Under the pieces are notes generated by a model. That model did no database searches, was not told where the DNA came from, and saw nothing but the letters and a program-made list of their open reading frames with translations. Of a stretch of 64,000 bases of DNA, positions 23,490 through 34,162 are shown piece after piece. Source of the DNA: Chrysoperla carnea. Its lineage: Eukaryota; Arthropoda; Insecta; Neuroptera; Chrysopidae. Every line of letters begins with the position of its first letter. Positions within the stretch are counted from its first letter, which is position 1. The translations under genes and the position numbers were made by a program. Where the stretch lies: assembly GCF_905475395.1 (NCBI RefSeq), contig NC_058337.1:132887960-132951959 (forward strand), read 5' to 3'.

Positions 23490-23975
23490 ACATTCTTTCG
23501 TTCTGTCAGAGTTGTTTCCTTGGCTGCCACCAACTCCAAAAATAACAATAATTTTAACTCCATTATATTATCATTATTTGTTTACTTTTCAGTGCATTTT
23601 AATTTGTTTTGGAAAAATTTTTCTTTTGAAGTCGGTTTTCTTTTTGTTAAAAGTTTTTTTTATTTTGTGATTTTTAGTAAATCTGAAGTACACTAACTAA
23701 TTTTTCACTAAAAAGAGAATCTTCGAAGTGATATTGAGTTATTCGTCCTCTTGTCGTGCATACTTAATGCAAATTCAAGACTTTTATGATTTTCTCATGG
23801 ATGCCGTTGTCAAAAATAGACCAAAATGAAATGGGACCAAACGGGAAGCACCAGCTTTCAAACAGATAAAGAATCATCAAAATCGGTTCACCCAGTCAAA
23901 AGTTCTGAGGTAACCAAAAAAAAAATACATTCGAATTGATAACCTCCTCCGTTTTTGTTTGAAGTCGGTTAATAA
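23490..23975 (+). repeat. Dispersed 'GAAGTCGGTT' repeat, copy 1
   Basis: Shares with 24755-25236 the blocks 'ccaaaaataacaataatttt', 'cttttgaagtcggttttctt', 'ctcatggatgccgttgtca', 'ggttcacccagtcaaaagtt' and the end 'gaattgataacctcctc' plus 'tttgtttgaagtcggtt'. Endings of this type (GAGGAGGTTATCAATTC...) are widespread in insect genomes as part of a non-autonomous repeat. The ORF at 23449-23670 is a by-product. Confidence 0.7.
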
Positions 23976-24010
23976 AATAGAAAAAAACCAAGTGACTACA
24001 TCCATATAAT

Positions 24011-24314
24011 GGATGTACGAGCAGGGTAGATTTTGAGTTTTAAATTAGTTTTATCTGATTCGTAACTTTGATGATGAAGTTTATCACAACTTCATGAATG
24101 TAGACGAAAAATAAGAATTAATTTTTTTCGATATCTGCGTCGGATTTCGAAATATCGAAAGCTGATTAATTAAACAAAATTTTCAATTTTTGAATATTTT
24201 TAAATTACACCAGATATCGAAAAAATGTTATTCATATTTCCGTCTTATATCGTTCAGTTACATTTTTTTAAATTTATTTACCTGTAATTACTTCATCATG
24301 CACTCTCATACATT
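24011..24314. mobile_element. Foldback element, copy B of the 18455 family
   Basis: Arms from 'ggatgtacgagcag' to 'gcactctcatacattc' with internal pairing of TTTCGATATCTG and CAGATATCGAAA. It matches the inner palindrome of 18455-18770. The TTAA flank is not preserved. Confidence 0.6.
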
Positions 24315-24587
24315 CGGAATAACTATTAATAATACAACCCTGACATAAATATGATAATTTTGACAACCAAATATCAAATACATATTCAGAGAGTAATAAG
24401 ATGATCAGTTCATGTGTATAAACGTAACTTAGATTATCGGAACACTAAAACCAAGAATAAACATCTTGAGGTAGTAAAGATTATGACAAGCCTTAAACAA
24501 ACAAAAAAATTGCAAATAGTGGATTGAAACTAAAAGTTAAAAAAAAATGGTTAAATTTTCGATTTGGTTTTATTTCTTCTATTCCAA

Positions 24588-24752
24588 TAAAAAAACTTTT
24601 AACAAAAGGAAAACCGACTTCAAAAGAAAAACTTTTACAAAACAAATTAGTATGCACTAAAAAGTGAAAAAAAAAACGATAATATAATGTAGTTAAAATT
24701 ATTATTATTTTTGGAATCGGTGTCAGCAAAGATAACATCTCTGACAGAACAG
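24588..24752 (-). repeat. Dispersed 'GAAGTCGGTT' repeat, inverted partial copy
   Basis: Reverse complement of the first ~165 bp of the repeat at 23490-23975, ending in 'ctctgacagaacagttt'. Together with the direct copy starting near 24770 it makes an inverted pair. The minus ORF at 24493-24738 lies within it and is not a gene. Confidence 0.7.
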
Positions 24753-24769
24753 TTTGCTACATTAGCTTG

Positions 24770-25236
24770 GCTGATATCGACTCCAAAAATAACAATAATT
24801 TTAACTAGATTATATTATCGTCATTTTTTCACTTTTTAGTGCATATTAATTTGTTTTGGAAAAGTTTTTCTTTTGAAGTCGGTTTTCTTTTTGTTAAAAG
24901 TTTTTTTATTTTGTGTTTTTTAATGAACCTGAAGTACACTAACTAATTTGTCACTAAAAAAAGAATTAACGAAATCGGTTGGCGTGATATTGAGTTATTT
25001 GTCCTTTTGTCGTGTATACTTAATGCAAATTTAAGATTTTATGGTTTTCTCATGGATGCCGTTGTCAGAACTGAACCAAAATGAAATGGGACTACACGGG
25101 AAACACCAGCTTTCAAATAGATAAAGAATCATCAAAATCTGTTCACCCAGTCAAAAGTTTGGAGGTAACAAACATTAAAAAAAAAAAAATACAGCCGAAT
25201 TGATAACCTCCTCGTTTTTGTTTGAAGTCGGTTAAA
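24770..25236 (+). repeat. Dispersed 'GAAGTCGGTT' repeat, copy 2
   Basis: Direct copy of 23490-23975 with scattered substitutions. It ends at the same 'tttgtttgaagtcggtta' block. Confidence 0.7.
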
Positions 25237-25525
25237 AAATGTGACTTTATAATGACTATTGAATGATGTCTTAGAGCAAAACTATTTAAACAGAGAAATA
25301 ATCTCAATAATTAAATTCATTTTTAATACTTTCTCCATATTTCTATCACAAGTTTCTCTAAATATACTGTACGACTTATATGAAACTAACGAGAGTACAC
25401 GAACAGGCCTGAAAATTTCCGAAGTTCATATTTTTTTGCCTGTACAACAACTTCAAAAGAACTTATATATTTTTTAAAACTGTAGATAGGTTGAAAAAAT
25501 TTATAAAATTCATAATTTGAAAATA

Positions 25526-26154
25526 TATGGCACGCCATTTTACTATTTAATGTCCGAAAAAAAATTATCGTAATAATAATACATTATTATTATGTTATCA
25601 TCATAATAATAATCATTTTCATTATGTACATAATTTTAATTCAATCATTTTTATTATGTACATAATTTTAATTCATATTAAATAGTAAAACGGCGTGCCA
25701 TATATTTCCATTATGTACATAATTTTAATTCAATCATTTTTATTATGTACATAATTTCAATTCTCTATTTCCATTATGTACATAATTTTAATTCAATCAT
25801 TTTTATTATGTACATAATTTTAATTCTCTATTTCCATTATGTACATAATTTTAATTCAATCATTTTTTTAAAATCTAATTCAAATAAAATTAACTGATTT
25901 ATTATTATGTATCATCATAATAATAATACATTTTTATTATGATGATAACATAATAATAATACATTTTTATTATGTTATCATCATAATTTTAATTCTCATC
26001 TCTCTTTTCTCATCTTATATCAATCTCTCTTTTAGTAAGATTTATTTTACAAAATATAAAATATAAAATATAAAATTTCTGATTGAAAAAAAAAATTAAT
26101 TAATTTTTGTCTCGATAAAAATTAGCCTATTAAATAGTAAAATGGCGTGCCATA
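25526..26154 (-). mobile_element. TIR MITE with 6-bp target duplication, copy 2
   Basis: Inverted relative to the copy at 3987-4580, with the same TATGGCACGCCATTTTACTA termini. AAAATA flanks both ends (25520-25525 and 26155-26160). It contains several ATTATGTACATAATTTTAAT units and an internal terminal-repeat copy near 25678-25704. Both copies have their own, different duplication, so they are independent insertions. Confidence 0.85.
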
Positions 26155-26160
26155 AAAATA

Positions 26161-26929
26161 GATAAAATTTAAGAAAAATAGATAAATAAAAGTTATTTAT
26201 GTTGTAAATCAAGCATGAGAAAAATGCTCATAACGCGAGTGCTGATGGGTTAATTGCATTTCAATCAATATAATATTATTACAACATGATTCATGAGTAA
26301 AATGCTTATGATCGATCCATCAATTATAATCATTTGGAGTTAGAATAATTAGAATAGAATAGAATTAATACACCTTAATATTGTTAGGTTATGTAATTTA
26401 ATAGTTGATTTACATAACACAACTAGAATGTTGAGGATGATGATGTAATTATTCAAAATCTAAACTAATATATTATACAATTATTATTATTAATTAAACT
26501 AAACTATATGTCCATGTAATATTATTGTGATTGAAGGATCGTCATAGACATGGTCCTAGTTTAAAAAATGGGTCAGTGATGATTCGGTTGGTCATACTAA
26601 AGTGGATGCAAAAGCAGAGCTGTCTGTGCCTTAAGGATGTCCAAATGCCAGGGCAATTTTGGATAAAAGGCTTGATTTCTTTAATGTGAAGTTGGACTAA
26701 GTTTAAATCAATTCTGAAAATTTTAGGTTGGGGACAAGGTTTTGCTCGATTATTTAAATAAATTATGACTTCAAATGTAGGCATATTTAACATTGGTTTT
26801 ATGGGAAAACGGTAGATGGATGATATGATTCCATAGATTTCCCCAAAGCTAGTTCTCTAACGCTAACTCTTAAAGCTGAAACCTTAATAAATAATTGAAA
26901 AAAAAAAAAAAAACGTTGTGCCCGACTAA
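26161..26929. other. AT-rich intergenic with poly(A) tract
   Basis: A run of about 16 A near 26896-26912. The minus ORFs at 26542-26793 and 26799-27017 have no recognisable domain. Confidence 0.45.
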
Positions 26930-27196
26930 TTAAGGATGAAGGAGCACGGTAGTGTGGATATAGTTTTAAAAAATAATTTTTTCTATTTTGATGGTGAGTT
27001 ATGTTATAACTTGACAAAATAAGACAAAACGTAAGAATAAAACTTTTTGATATCTGGATTAGTTTTCAAAAAAAATATCGAAAGTTGGAAATCTTCTTTA
27101 ATTATTTAGCTTTCGATACTTCGAAAACCAAACCCACATTCATGAAGTTAATAACAAAACAAATCGTCATCAAGTATAATTGTTCTTGCCTACTTG
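26930..27196. mobile_element. Foldback element, copy C of the 18455 family
   Basis: Starts 'ttaaggatgaaggagcacgg', contains the TTTTGATATCTGG and TAGCTTTCGATACTTCGAAA blocks and fades near 'gcgtccttat'. The right arm is degenerate. Confidence 0.55.
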
Positions 27197-28220
27197 CGTC
27201 CTTATCTCACACAGCTTTCAAACGTGGTTTTTCTTTTAAAAAGTTTGCATTGTGTGCTAGGTTTCCAAATTTTTTTCAGCAGCTCTTTTGGCAATATTCA
27301 CAATAATGTAATATCCCACCTCTCGCAGGTTCGAAACTAAACTAGGCGAATTTTTTGATAGACTTTGCGATACTTTAATGTTTAACACAAAAGCATTAAT
27401 TGTTTCACAGAAAATCAATTTACAATCTTGATTTCCAAATATATTCATAACCAATTTATGTAATAATAATTCAATTATTTTTAACCACACTGTAATAATT
27501 TTCGTTCACAATGTCTGTCCGTACAGAACTGATTTGGTATTTCAACAGCACCCATAACATACACATATTTTGATACATGTCTCTTCGATGGAATCCATGT
27601 TCTTTGGTGTGCTTGGATGACTCTGTATGTATTTGGTCATTTGATTTGTAAAGAGCTGCATCCTGTACTTATATATGTGGACAGAAATCAATTTTTATTT
27701 TATTCTTATATGCAATAAAAGTGTTAGTAAATAAATTTGATATAATGTTTATATATATTATTAGAAAATACCCTTAAAAACTGGTATCAAAAATTTATGT
27801 GTATACATTTTACCCAAAAAACTATAAAAGTAAACACAATAATATATCCCAAAGAATTGATAGTTCCTGTTTTGAGGGTGAAAATTTTACAATATATAAA
27901 TATTACAACAATGTATGTATTATATATAGGCAGCTACGGCGGCTACGGGGCTACAAACTCATGAATCGGAAAGTTTGATATTTGTTGTTTGTAGGTATTT
28001 TTCATCATGATCTTTTATTTTTATTTTATATGTTTTTTAGTATTCCGTTGCAAACTTTCATTCTCTAAAAATAAAAACAACGACAGATGTCGTGGATAAC
28101 CAGTAGGAACTATGTTCTTTTCACTGTATTTTTCAAGTTTTCATTTATCAAGTTATGAAAATAGAAATTTCATTATTAATTATTCGAATCAGAAGGATAC
28201 TTAATGTGCCTAAATCCTTT
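27197..28220. other. Intergenic, SINE tail fragment near 28083
   Basis: 'gtcgtggataaccagtagga' near 28088 resembles the tail of the SINE family. Nothing else is recognised. Confidence 0.45.
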
Positions 28221-28224
28221 TAAT

Positions 28225-28325
28225 CACTCAAATTAAAAGGGAGGCTAGTTTTAACAGCGTATTAGATAGACTGGATCTTTGTATAACGATAAGTTCTTGG
28301 TTCAAACCCTAAGAGAGAGTTTATA
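28225..28325 (+). mobile_element. tRNA-derived SINE-like fragment
   Basis: 'cttggttcaaaccctaagag' near 28296-28315 is a good B-box match, preceded by 'ggatctttgtataacgataag' as a weak A box. There is no paired acceptor stem, so this is not a tRNA gene. Confidence 0.4.
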
Positions 28326-28344
28326 TATAGTTTTTTATACTATA

Positions 28345-29140
28345 CTAACGCGATACCCACCCGCTCCGCAGGGCTAAAAAGTAAAGACCGCCGCATTTTA
28401 GTTTTCGTCTTATATTCTCTCGCAAATAGTCATAATTCATTAAGTATATCAGAACAAATGACCATAAATTGTATCTCGTTCACCATTTTTAGAGAAAACT
28501 TTAATTTAGCTTCAAAATGATGTTCATAGTTGGCGCAGAGAAATATCCAAGGCAAGTTTAATTTTTTTAAATACAGTTAAACCTGGATATGCGAGAGTTC
28601 AAGGGAGCACAATCTCATTCTCGCTTATAGAGGTTTCTCATTAACTCGAGTTTCTCGCTAATGGAGGTACATGGGTAGCGTTTCTCTCTTATAGAGGTAC
28701 GCAGTAATAACAAGTCACAGCAAGTACGAATGTAGTAAATATGTAATATGATAAAATTATATTCCTTCTAAATAATATAAATAATTAAAGCTCGACTGCC
28801 CGCTTATAGAGGTATAGATAAGTAGCAGTCTCACTTACGGAGGTCCATGGGGGAAAAACGAGTCTCTCTCGAGAGGTTTCTGTTTCTAGCTAATAGAGGT
28901 TTTGGAAGCTTAAAATTACGGGTCCTGGCTATTACCATCACTTATAGAGTTTTCTCATTTATCCAGTTCTCACTTACCCAGGTTTGACTTTATATCTTTT
29001 TAATTATGGCTCACGTGTTAGTCTGATAAATGAGCTATATTATTGTAAAGATTTATTCAAATCCATTCAGTATTTTTTTCGTGAAAGCGTAACAAACAAA
29101 CAAACAAACAAACAACCTTACTTTCACATTTGAAACAATA
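28345..29140 (-). mobile_element. Helitron copy 1 (degenerate)
   Basis: Read on the minus strand, it ends with a GC-rich hairpin (ctgcggagcgggtgggtat) followed by CTAG-like TTAG. The body matches the Helitrons at 30899 and 50622, including 'aatagtcataattcattaag' and the AACAAACAAACAAAC tract near 29094-29116. It lacks the insertions found at the central site of the other two copies, so it serves as an empty-site reference, but it carries a nested Tigger-like MITE (28574-28990). Confidence 0.65.
28574..28990. mobile_element. Tigger/pogo-like MITE nested in Helitron 1
   Basis: Ends CAGTTAAACCTGGATATGCG and, inverted, AAGTCAAACCTGGGTAAGTG, the CAGT(C/T)AAACCT terminus known from pogo/Tigger elements. 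TA flanks both ends (28572-28573 and 28991-28992). The interior holds repeated 'cgcttatagaggt' type subterminal motifs. 417 bp, with no transposase. Confidence 0.8.
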
Positions 29141-29423
29141 ATTTTCACGGCATCTCTTAGTAATTAAAAAAATTGTGCTCTGTGATACAAGTAATTCATA
29201 TTTCGTGTTCTAAAAGCAGTAATATGTTTGCAATATTACAATTAAAAATTTAGATTTGAGAAAAGTTTCTAATTTAATTTTTAAGGTTTATGCCAGCGTA
29301 GTGTTTCAAAGGCATCATGAAACCGTTTCATACTTAGCCGGTACCTTTTTTTATCATTGTTTTTTATGATTATTTATTTTTTATGATTCTAGTCTACAAA
29401 TAATAAATAAAAATCAGTAATAT

Positions 29424-29506
<83 letters not shown>

Positions 29507-30898
29507 CGTAAAAAAGTCGTACGTACAACACGAATAAATACTAACTCGACTAACTCATTATTTCCATTGGTAGTGCTATATACGATTGTTTAAAAATATA
29601 CTTTATGTTCTATGCCCTCTATTATTGATACTTCTATTAAAACTCTGTATAGAATCGATGATAAAAAGTTTAAATTTCTTCGAATGATATTAAAATCAGC
29701 TAAACAAAGTGTATTGCAAGTTTCCAATTGATTTTGATTCCTGATGTTCTAAAAACTTAAACGCTGCGATCAAAAGTCTCGCCAGACTCAAAGACCAAAG
29801 AAAAAACATAATTGTGACTCAAATTACTTGGGAGCTGTCGTTATCTGACATAAACTATTAGAACAATTGAGATTTTTCCCCAAAGTTTGAAAAATTTCAC
29901 GAAAAACTGTAGGGAATACGTGGAGTACTTTAAAGTAAGATAGGTTTTGGAGATTCGTGTGTTGAATTTATCTTTCGATGTATCAACTTTGGGCAATTAT
30001 TTTCAAACCGTCCCCAATTTGACATCCATGACCAAAATTTGAGCCAAGGTTGTTAAACTGAGGCCAGGTTGATTAACCAATGCTGGCCCTGCCTCGTTTC
30101 CAATAACAGATTTGTAGATACTATTTGAATATTTTGAAATGTTTGGTTTTTTTAAATTACCAATTTTGTTGGACACTAAGTCCGTGCTAGGATACAGTTC
30201 TTCCAAGAAAAAAATATGTGAAACTATCTGTGAACTACTCGCTCCGCTGGACAACTTCAATTTTAAATTCAAAGATTATTGTATTATATCCTTTACTTTA
30301 TATGCCGCCAATTACCCTCCTTTTGTTCACAATTTTTCTAACCAATAAAATTATCAGTGTTTCTCTACTATATTTTGCGTCTCTAGTAGTTTTAAAGTTC
30401 TAAGCATACATAAAGACATAGGGGCAGACATCGGTAAGCGAATTTGTTTTATCCTATGTATTGAAGAAAATCTCTGGGGAAAAATATTCAACCCGATTAT
30501 GTTAGGTTGATCTTGGTTATCTATGTAAGCCTTGCTTTTTTATTAGGCCAATAGATAATTCTCAAAATATAAAATCTACGTGAATAATGGAAGTAACGAT
30601 TTCCTTTAGTGATTTTTATACGAATATATTTATATATGACTACAATTCGTTTCCAAACCATATAACAGTTTCAATAAACCAAAATTGAATGAGCAAAAAG
30701 TGAAACTTTTTTTTTATATTTATATTTTAACACATTTCATGGATATTTTTTAAACATTATTTGAATTATGTGTCTTTTTTTTTGTCTGTAAACAATGTTT
30801 CTCCATTCAAACATTATTAGCTTCTGTATTATTTGATTTTATTTTTCAAGTTCATAGGTACCTCTGGACTACGTTTGTCAGAAAAATACATAAAATTA
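29141..30898. other. AT-rich intergenic with microsatellite
   Basis: Holds the (TA)n run listed separately. ORFs at 30003-30272 (minus), 30139-30348 and 30218-30403 (plus) overlap each other in different frames and match nothing I recognise. Confidence 0.45.
29427..29503. repeat. (TA)n microsatellite
   Basis: About 38 uninterrupted TA/AT dinucleotides. Confidence 0.95.
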
Positions 30899-31054
30899 CT
30901 AGAGGAATACCCACCCGCTTTGTTGGGTTTAAAAGTTAAGATTGATAAAGATTTCTCTCGCTTATCTCCTTTCTATAACACTCGAAATAATGGTTAGGAT
31001 TGTTTTACACAAGTATAATATATGTATGTTTTCTATTTTTTTAAATATATAATA

Positions 31055-31066
31055 GTCGTAATTATT
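31055..31066. repeat. Target-site duplication of PLE, left
   Basis: GTCGTAATTATT, identical to 33832-33843. The length falls in the 9-15 bp range reported for Penelope-like elements. Confidence 0.85.
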
Positions 31067-31159
31067 GTTATTTTGTTTAAAGGTAAAATAAATTAATTTT
31101 ACAACTTTTTGTTTTAAGTTTGCAATTCCACTTTTTATTTAAAATTATTTAAATTTAGT

Positions 31160-31190
31160 TGACATGTTTCGGGTTTTATCCCATTGTCGA
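31160..31190 (-). ncRNA. Degenerate hammerhead-ribozyme-like motif in PLE 3' region
   Basis: On the minus strand a GGG-ATAAAA-CCC stem-loop is followed by GAAAC ATGTC, the arrangement of stem II, GAAA core and GUC cleavage site with a minimal stem III, as known for PLE-associated hammerheads. The other conserved core (CTGATGA) is replaced by TCGACAA, so self-cleavage is unlikely in this copy. Confidence 0.45.
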
Positions 31191-31479
31191 AACTGTGAAG
31201 ACATCGTTACAGGTGGCTCTTATTTATACAAAAATTTTTTTAACAATTTTTTGAAAAACAAAATACGTCATATTATATTAAAAACAAATTACGTAACAAA
31301 TAGTTAGTAAAATATAATATTCAATAAAGTGTATTAGAATATACCTTCATTGAATAAGTCAAAAAATAAAAATAAAAAACAGTGAATATTGATAAAAAAT
31401 TCTTGGAATTGTCTACAAATAAATAAATAAATATAAATAAATATTTAGAATATTTCTTCCGTGTCTGAAAATATAAAAT

Positions 31480-32130
31480 TTAGATTAGTGAAAATAACTT
31501 TGATGGGAAACATTCGATTTGTTCATTCAATAGAATGTTGGGTCTTTTTTTATGTTTATGGATTTCCAAACCTTCCAACACATCCAGTCTTTGACCTTTT
31601 TTTGCTATGTGCAGTATTTCTAGCTTACTGTTTGGAATGTGATCATTTTCTATCAGGTGGTTGGCAAAAGCCGAATCTGTTCTTTTTAACCTGAAAGAGC
31701 GTAGGTGTTCTGCTTTTCGAATTTCAAACGATCGACCTGATTGTCCAACGTAGCTAGCATCACATTGGGCACAAGAAAGTTTGTACACACCTGATCTGTG
31801 TTTTTTGTCAATTTTGTCTTTATTATTGATAATCAGGTTGCCCAATTTTAGTGGTGGTTTGAAAGCTGTGTTAATGTCTTGATTTTTAAGAATATTGGAG
31901 ACCCTCTCGGATGACTCACCAAAATAGGTAATGACTTTGAAATTTTCTTTGGTTAAAAGTTTTTGATGTGGAAATACCGTGTTTAAAGTTATTTTTCGCC
32001 TTCTTTTACGTAACAAGTAATCCACCCTGTTCGGATCATAACCATTATTAATAGCAATGGTTTTAATTGTGCTAATTTCTTCCATAAAATTGGATTTTGA
32101 TAATGGTATTTGTAACGCTCTGTTTACCAT
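31480..32130 (-). pseudogene. PLE C-terminal part with GIY-YIG endonuclease domain
   Basis: Continues the RT reading frame after one in-frame stop. The domain starts at about residue 115 of this segment: GVYKL...SYVG is the GIY-YIG pair, with a CAQC (CX2C) between them as in PLE endonucleases, followed by 'QSGRSFEIRKAEH' and an FANHL helix. The endonuclease would nick target DNA to prime reverse transcription. The start used here is only the first ATG after the stop, not a real initiation site. Confidence 0.9.
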
Positions 32131-32136
32131 TGATTG

Positions 32137-33087
32137 TTAAGCAGCCAATTTATGGTTAATGGGATGAACCGAGTCTGAGTGGATCGTTGTGTCCGTGAAA
32201 GTAGGCTTACGGTAGATGTTGAAATCCAATTTGTTCTTTGTTTTTTTGATGTTCAAATCCAGAAAATTTAATTGGTCCTCACATTCAATTTCTAAGGTGA
32301 ATTGAATTTTCTTACTGAAAGAGTTAGCCATGTCCAAGAAAGTCTCCAATTGTCTTTGTGTACCATCAAAGCATATGATGATGTCATCCACATAGCGATA
32401 CCAAAACTTGATGTGCTGGGTGGCTTTGTGAGCAGTTAATATTTTCGTTTCGAAAGCGTCCATAAACAACTCAGCAAGAAATGGACTGAGTGGGGAACCC
32501 ATAGCGAGGCCAGATGTTTGTTTGTACACTTTTTTGTTGAAAGAGAAGTAATTTTGTCCCAAAATAATTCTTAGCATGTTTGCTAGTTCAGAAATTATTA
32601 AGGGATTGACATTTTTTTGTTCCAATCTCTCTTCAACAATTGTTATACATTCACTAGCTGGTATGTTTCCATACATGTTCGTTATGTCTAGTGACGCCAG
32701 TTTGTATGTATTATTGAATTTGAATTTATCGAGTCTCCCAATTAAGTCTAAGGAGTCCTTTATATGGTCATTTGATAGATTTATTTTGTTTCTCAAAAAC
32801 ACGTTTAAAAACTTTGATAACTTGTAGTTTGGACAGTCAATATATGAAACCACAGGTCTTATTGGTAAGTCATCTTTGTGTATTTTTATGAGCCCATAAA
32901 GTACAGGTGATCTTGGATTCATTTCTGCCATGTTCAGTTTCTCCAAGTTACTCAAAACAGCGGTCGAATTTTTAATGCAATTTTTAATTTCTTTTTGGAA
33001 TTTGTTTGTGGGGTCCTTAGATACTCTTTGAATTTTTTCTTTATGAAAAAAGTCACCAACTTTATTGATGTAATCTTGTTTTTTCAT
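32137..33087 (-). pseudogene. PLE reverse transcriptase core
   Basis: RT motifs are in order: 'SLDITNMYGNIP' (motif A, catalytic Asp), 'GLAMGSPLSPFLAELFMD' (motif B), 'YVDDIIICF' (motif C, catalytic Asp pair) and 'LNFLDL' (motif D/E region). Upstream in the same frame, just before the first ATG, is the PLE-typical VTKADKGNSIVIM. The frame ends in TAA at 32137-32139, two codons before the in-frame continuation (31480-32130); related elements read through here. Catalytic residues are intact. Confidence 0.92.
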
Positions 33088-33125
33088 TATTACTATCGAA
33101 TTGCCTTTATCCGCTTTTGTGACAG

Positions 33126-33353
33126 TTATGTTAATTTGTGTTCATCAATTTTTTTGTTGATTTCTTTAATTGTATTGGTATCGGTTGTTTTGTTGTAGAT
33201 CGGGATATTAGTTAGTTCTTTTTTTATTAATTCCACTGTCAGAGAGTCTTTATGGTTTTTGAGCGCAAGTTCTGAGTCTACAATTAAATTTTCAACTTGC
33301 TTATGAAATTTTATTTTTGGTGTGTATTTGGGTCCTTTGTTCAGTATCTCCAT
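33126..33353 (-). pseudogene. PLE N-terminal/linker segment
   Basis: In frame with the segment 33381-33809 across a TAA at 33381-33383. It contains 'LNKGPKYTPK', a block typical just N-terminal to PLE RT domains. At its 3' end the reading frame shifts by one nucleotide relative to the RT segment (near 33125-33135), consistent with a one-base deletion in an A-rich run. Confidence 0.75.
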
Positions 33354-33380
33354 TTCTTTGTTATTGAAGACAACATCCGT

Positions 33381-33850
33381 TTATAAGATGGTTCGTTTTC
33401 CAAAAACGAAGTTGGTTTTGGGTTGATGTTTTTGTGTTGGATGATTGAGCTCACAAAGTTTTTCGAGTTTCTTCTTTTGTGCCAAGTATTTCGAACGGAT
33501 TTTAGTATTCACTTCCCGTTGTATTTGAAATGTTAATTGATCAAATTCCAAAGGATGTAGTTTGGAACCAAGCTCGGTGTGTAAAATTTTTAAATAAATA
33601 AAAATATTATTTCGTTTGATGAACCATGACCGAGATTCTTCTTTTACCCAGATTAATTTTGCAGCATTTAAGGCCTTTGTCGATGCTATGCTATTTGTCT
33701 TTGTTTTCAATTGAACGTATTTTGGAATAACTTTTCTTCTCAGACATTCTTGGTTGAACCATATGTTCTGGGAACATTTTCGTGATTTGAGTTTCAGCCT
33801 GTAGTACAATCTTTTTTGCTCCGATAAATTCGTCGTAATTATTCATTGAG
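33381..33850 (-). pseudogene. PLE N-terminal segment
   Basis: Open from a TGA near 33850 to a TAA at 33381. No ATG is required: the segment merely continues the element's ORF, and there is no ATG near its beginning. It is Lys-rich, with predicted helical KLxxL-type sequence (AQKKKLEKLCEL), as in other PLE N-terminal regions. Confidence 0.65.
33832..33843. repeat. Target-site duplication of PLE, right
   Basis: GTCGTAATTATT, identical to 31055-31066. Confidence 0.85.
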
Positions 33851-34162
33851 TATATTAGAAAAGAAGGCCGTAAAATATTGTATATTGACTATTTTTACAG
33901 GAATCCGTAATTTATGGCAATGCCAAGTGACTACTTTTACAGAAATCTGTAATTTATGGTTATGTCAAATTAAATTAAATTTTTAAATTTTTTATTAATA
34001 TATCTTTATAAATTATATCTTATGTGTTATTCTGAAGTATGAGCTATATTGCTGTACAGTTTTATTAAAAACCATTCGCTAGTTTTAGCGTGAAAGCGTA
34101 ATAAACAAACAAATAAACAAACAAACAAACATGCTTACTTTGGCATTTATAATATATAGAGA

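Larger units (their letters stand above)
31067..33831 (-). mobile_element. Penelope-like retroelement, inactivated
   Basis: A 2765-bp insertion with a perfect 12-bp duplication. On the minus strand the order is: N-terminal region (from about 33850 down to 33381), RT core (33087-32137), then a GIY-YIG endonuclease (32130-31480) and a ~410-bp 3' region with a hammerhead-like motif. RT followed by GIY-YIG is diagnostic for PLEs. Three lesions break the single ORF, so the copy cannot be autonomous. The frame runs to the very end of the insertion on the 5' side, and no upstream pseudo-LTR or leader is visible, so this copy is probably 5'-truncated. Confidence 0.92.
30899..34162 (-). mobile_element. 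Helitron copy 2, interrupted by a Penelope-like element
   Basis: The 3' end (30899-, read on minus) is an ACCCAACAAAGCGGGT hairpin followed closely by CTAG and then T (30898 is A). The 5' end at 34162 reads TCTCTATATAT preceded by A, giving the A|T target expected for Helitrons. The two halves (30899-31066 and 33832-34162) together match Helitron copy 3 at 50622-51762. Coding sequence for Rep/helicase is absent, so this is a non-autonomous copy. Confidence 0.75.

Noticed and set aside
33381..33809. Methionine start for the PLE N-terminal segment
   Set aside because: The first codon is TTG, not ATG; the frame simply continues upstream to about 33850, so this is the interior of a broken ORF.
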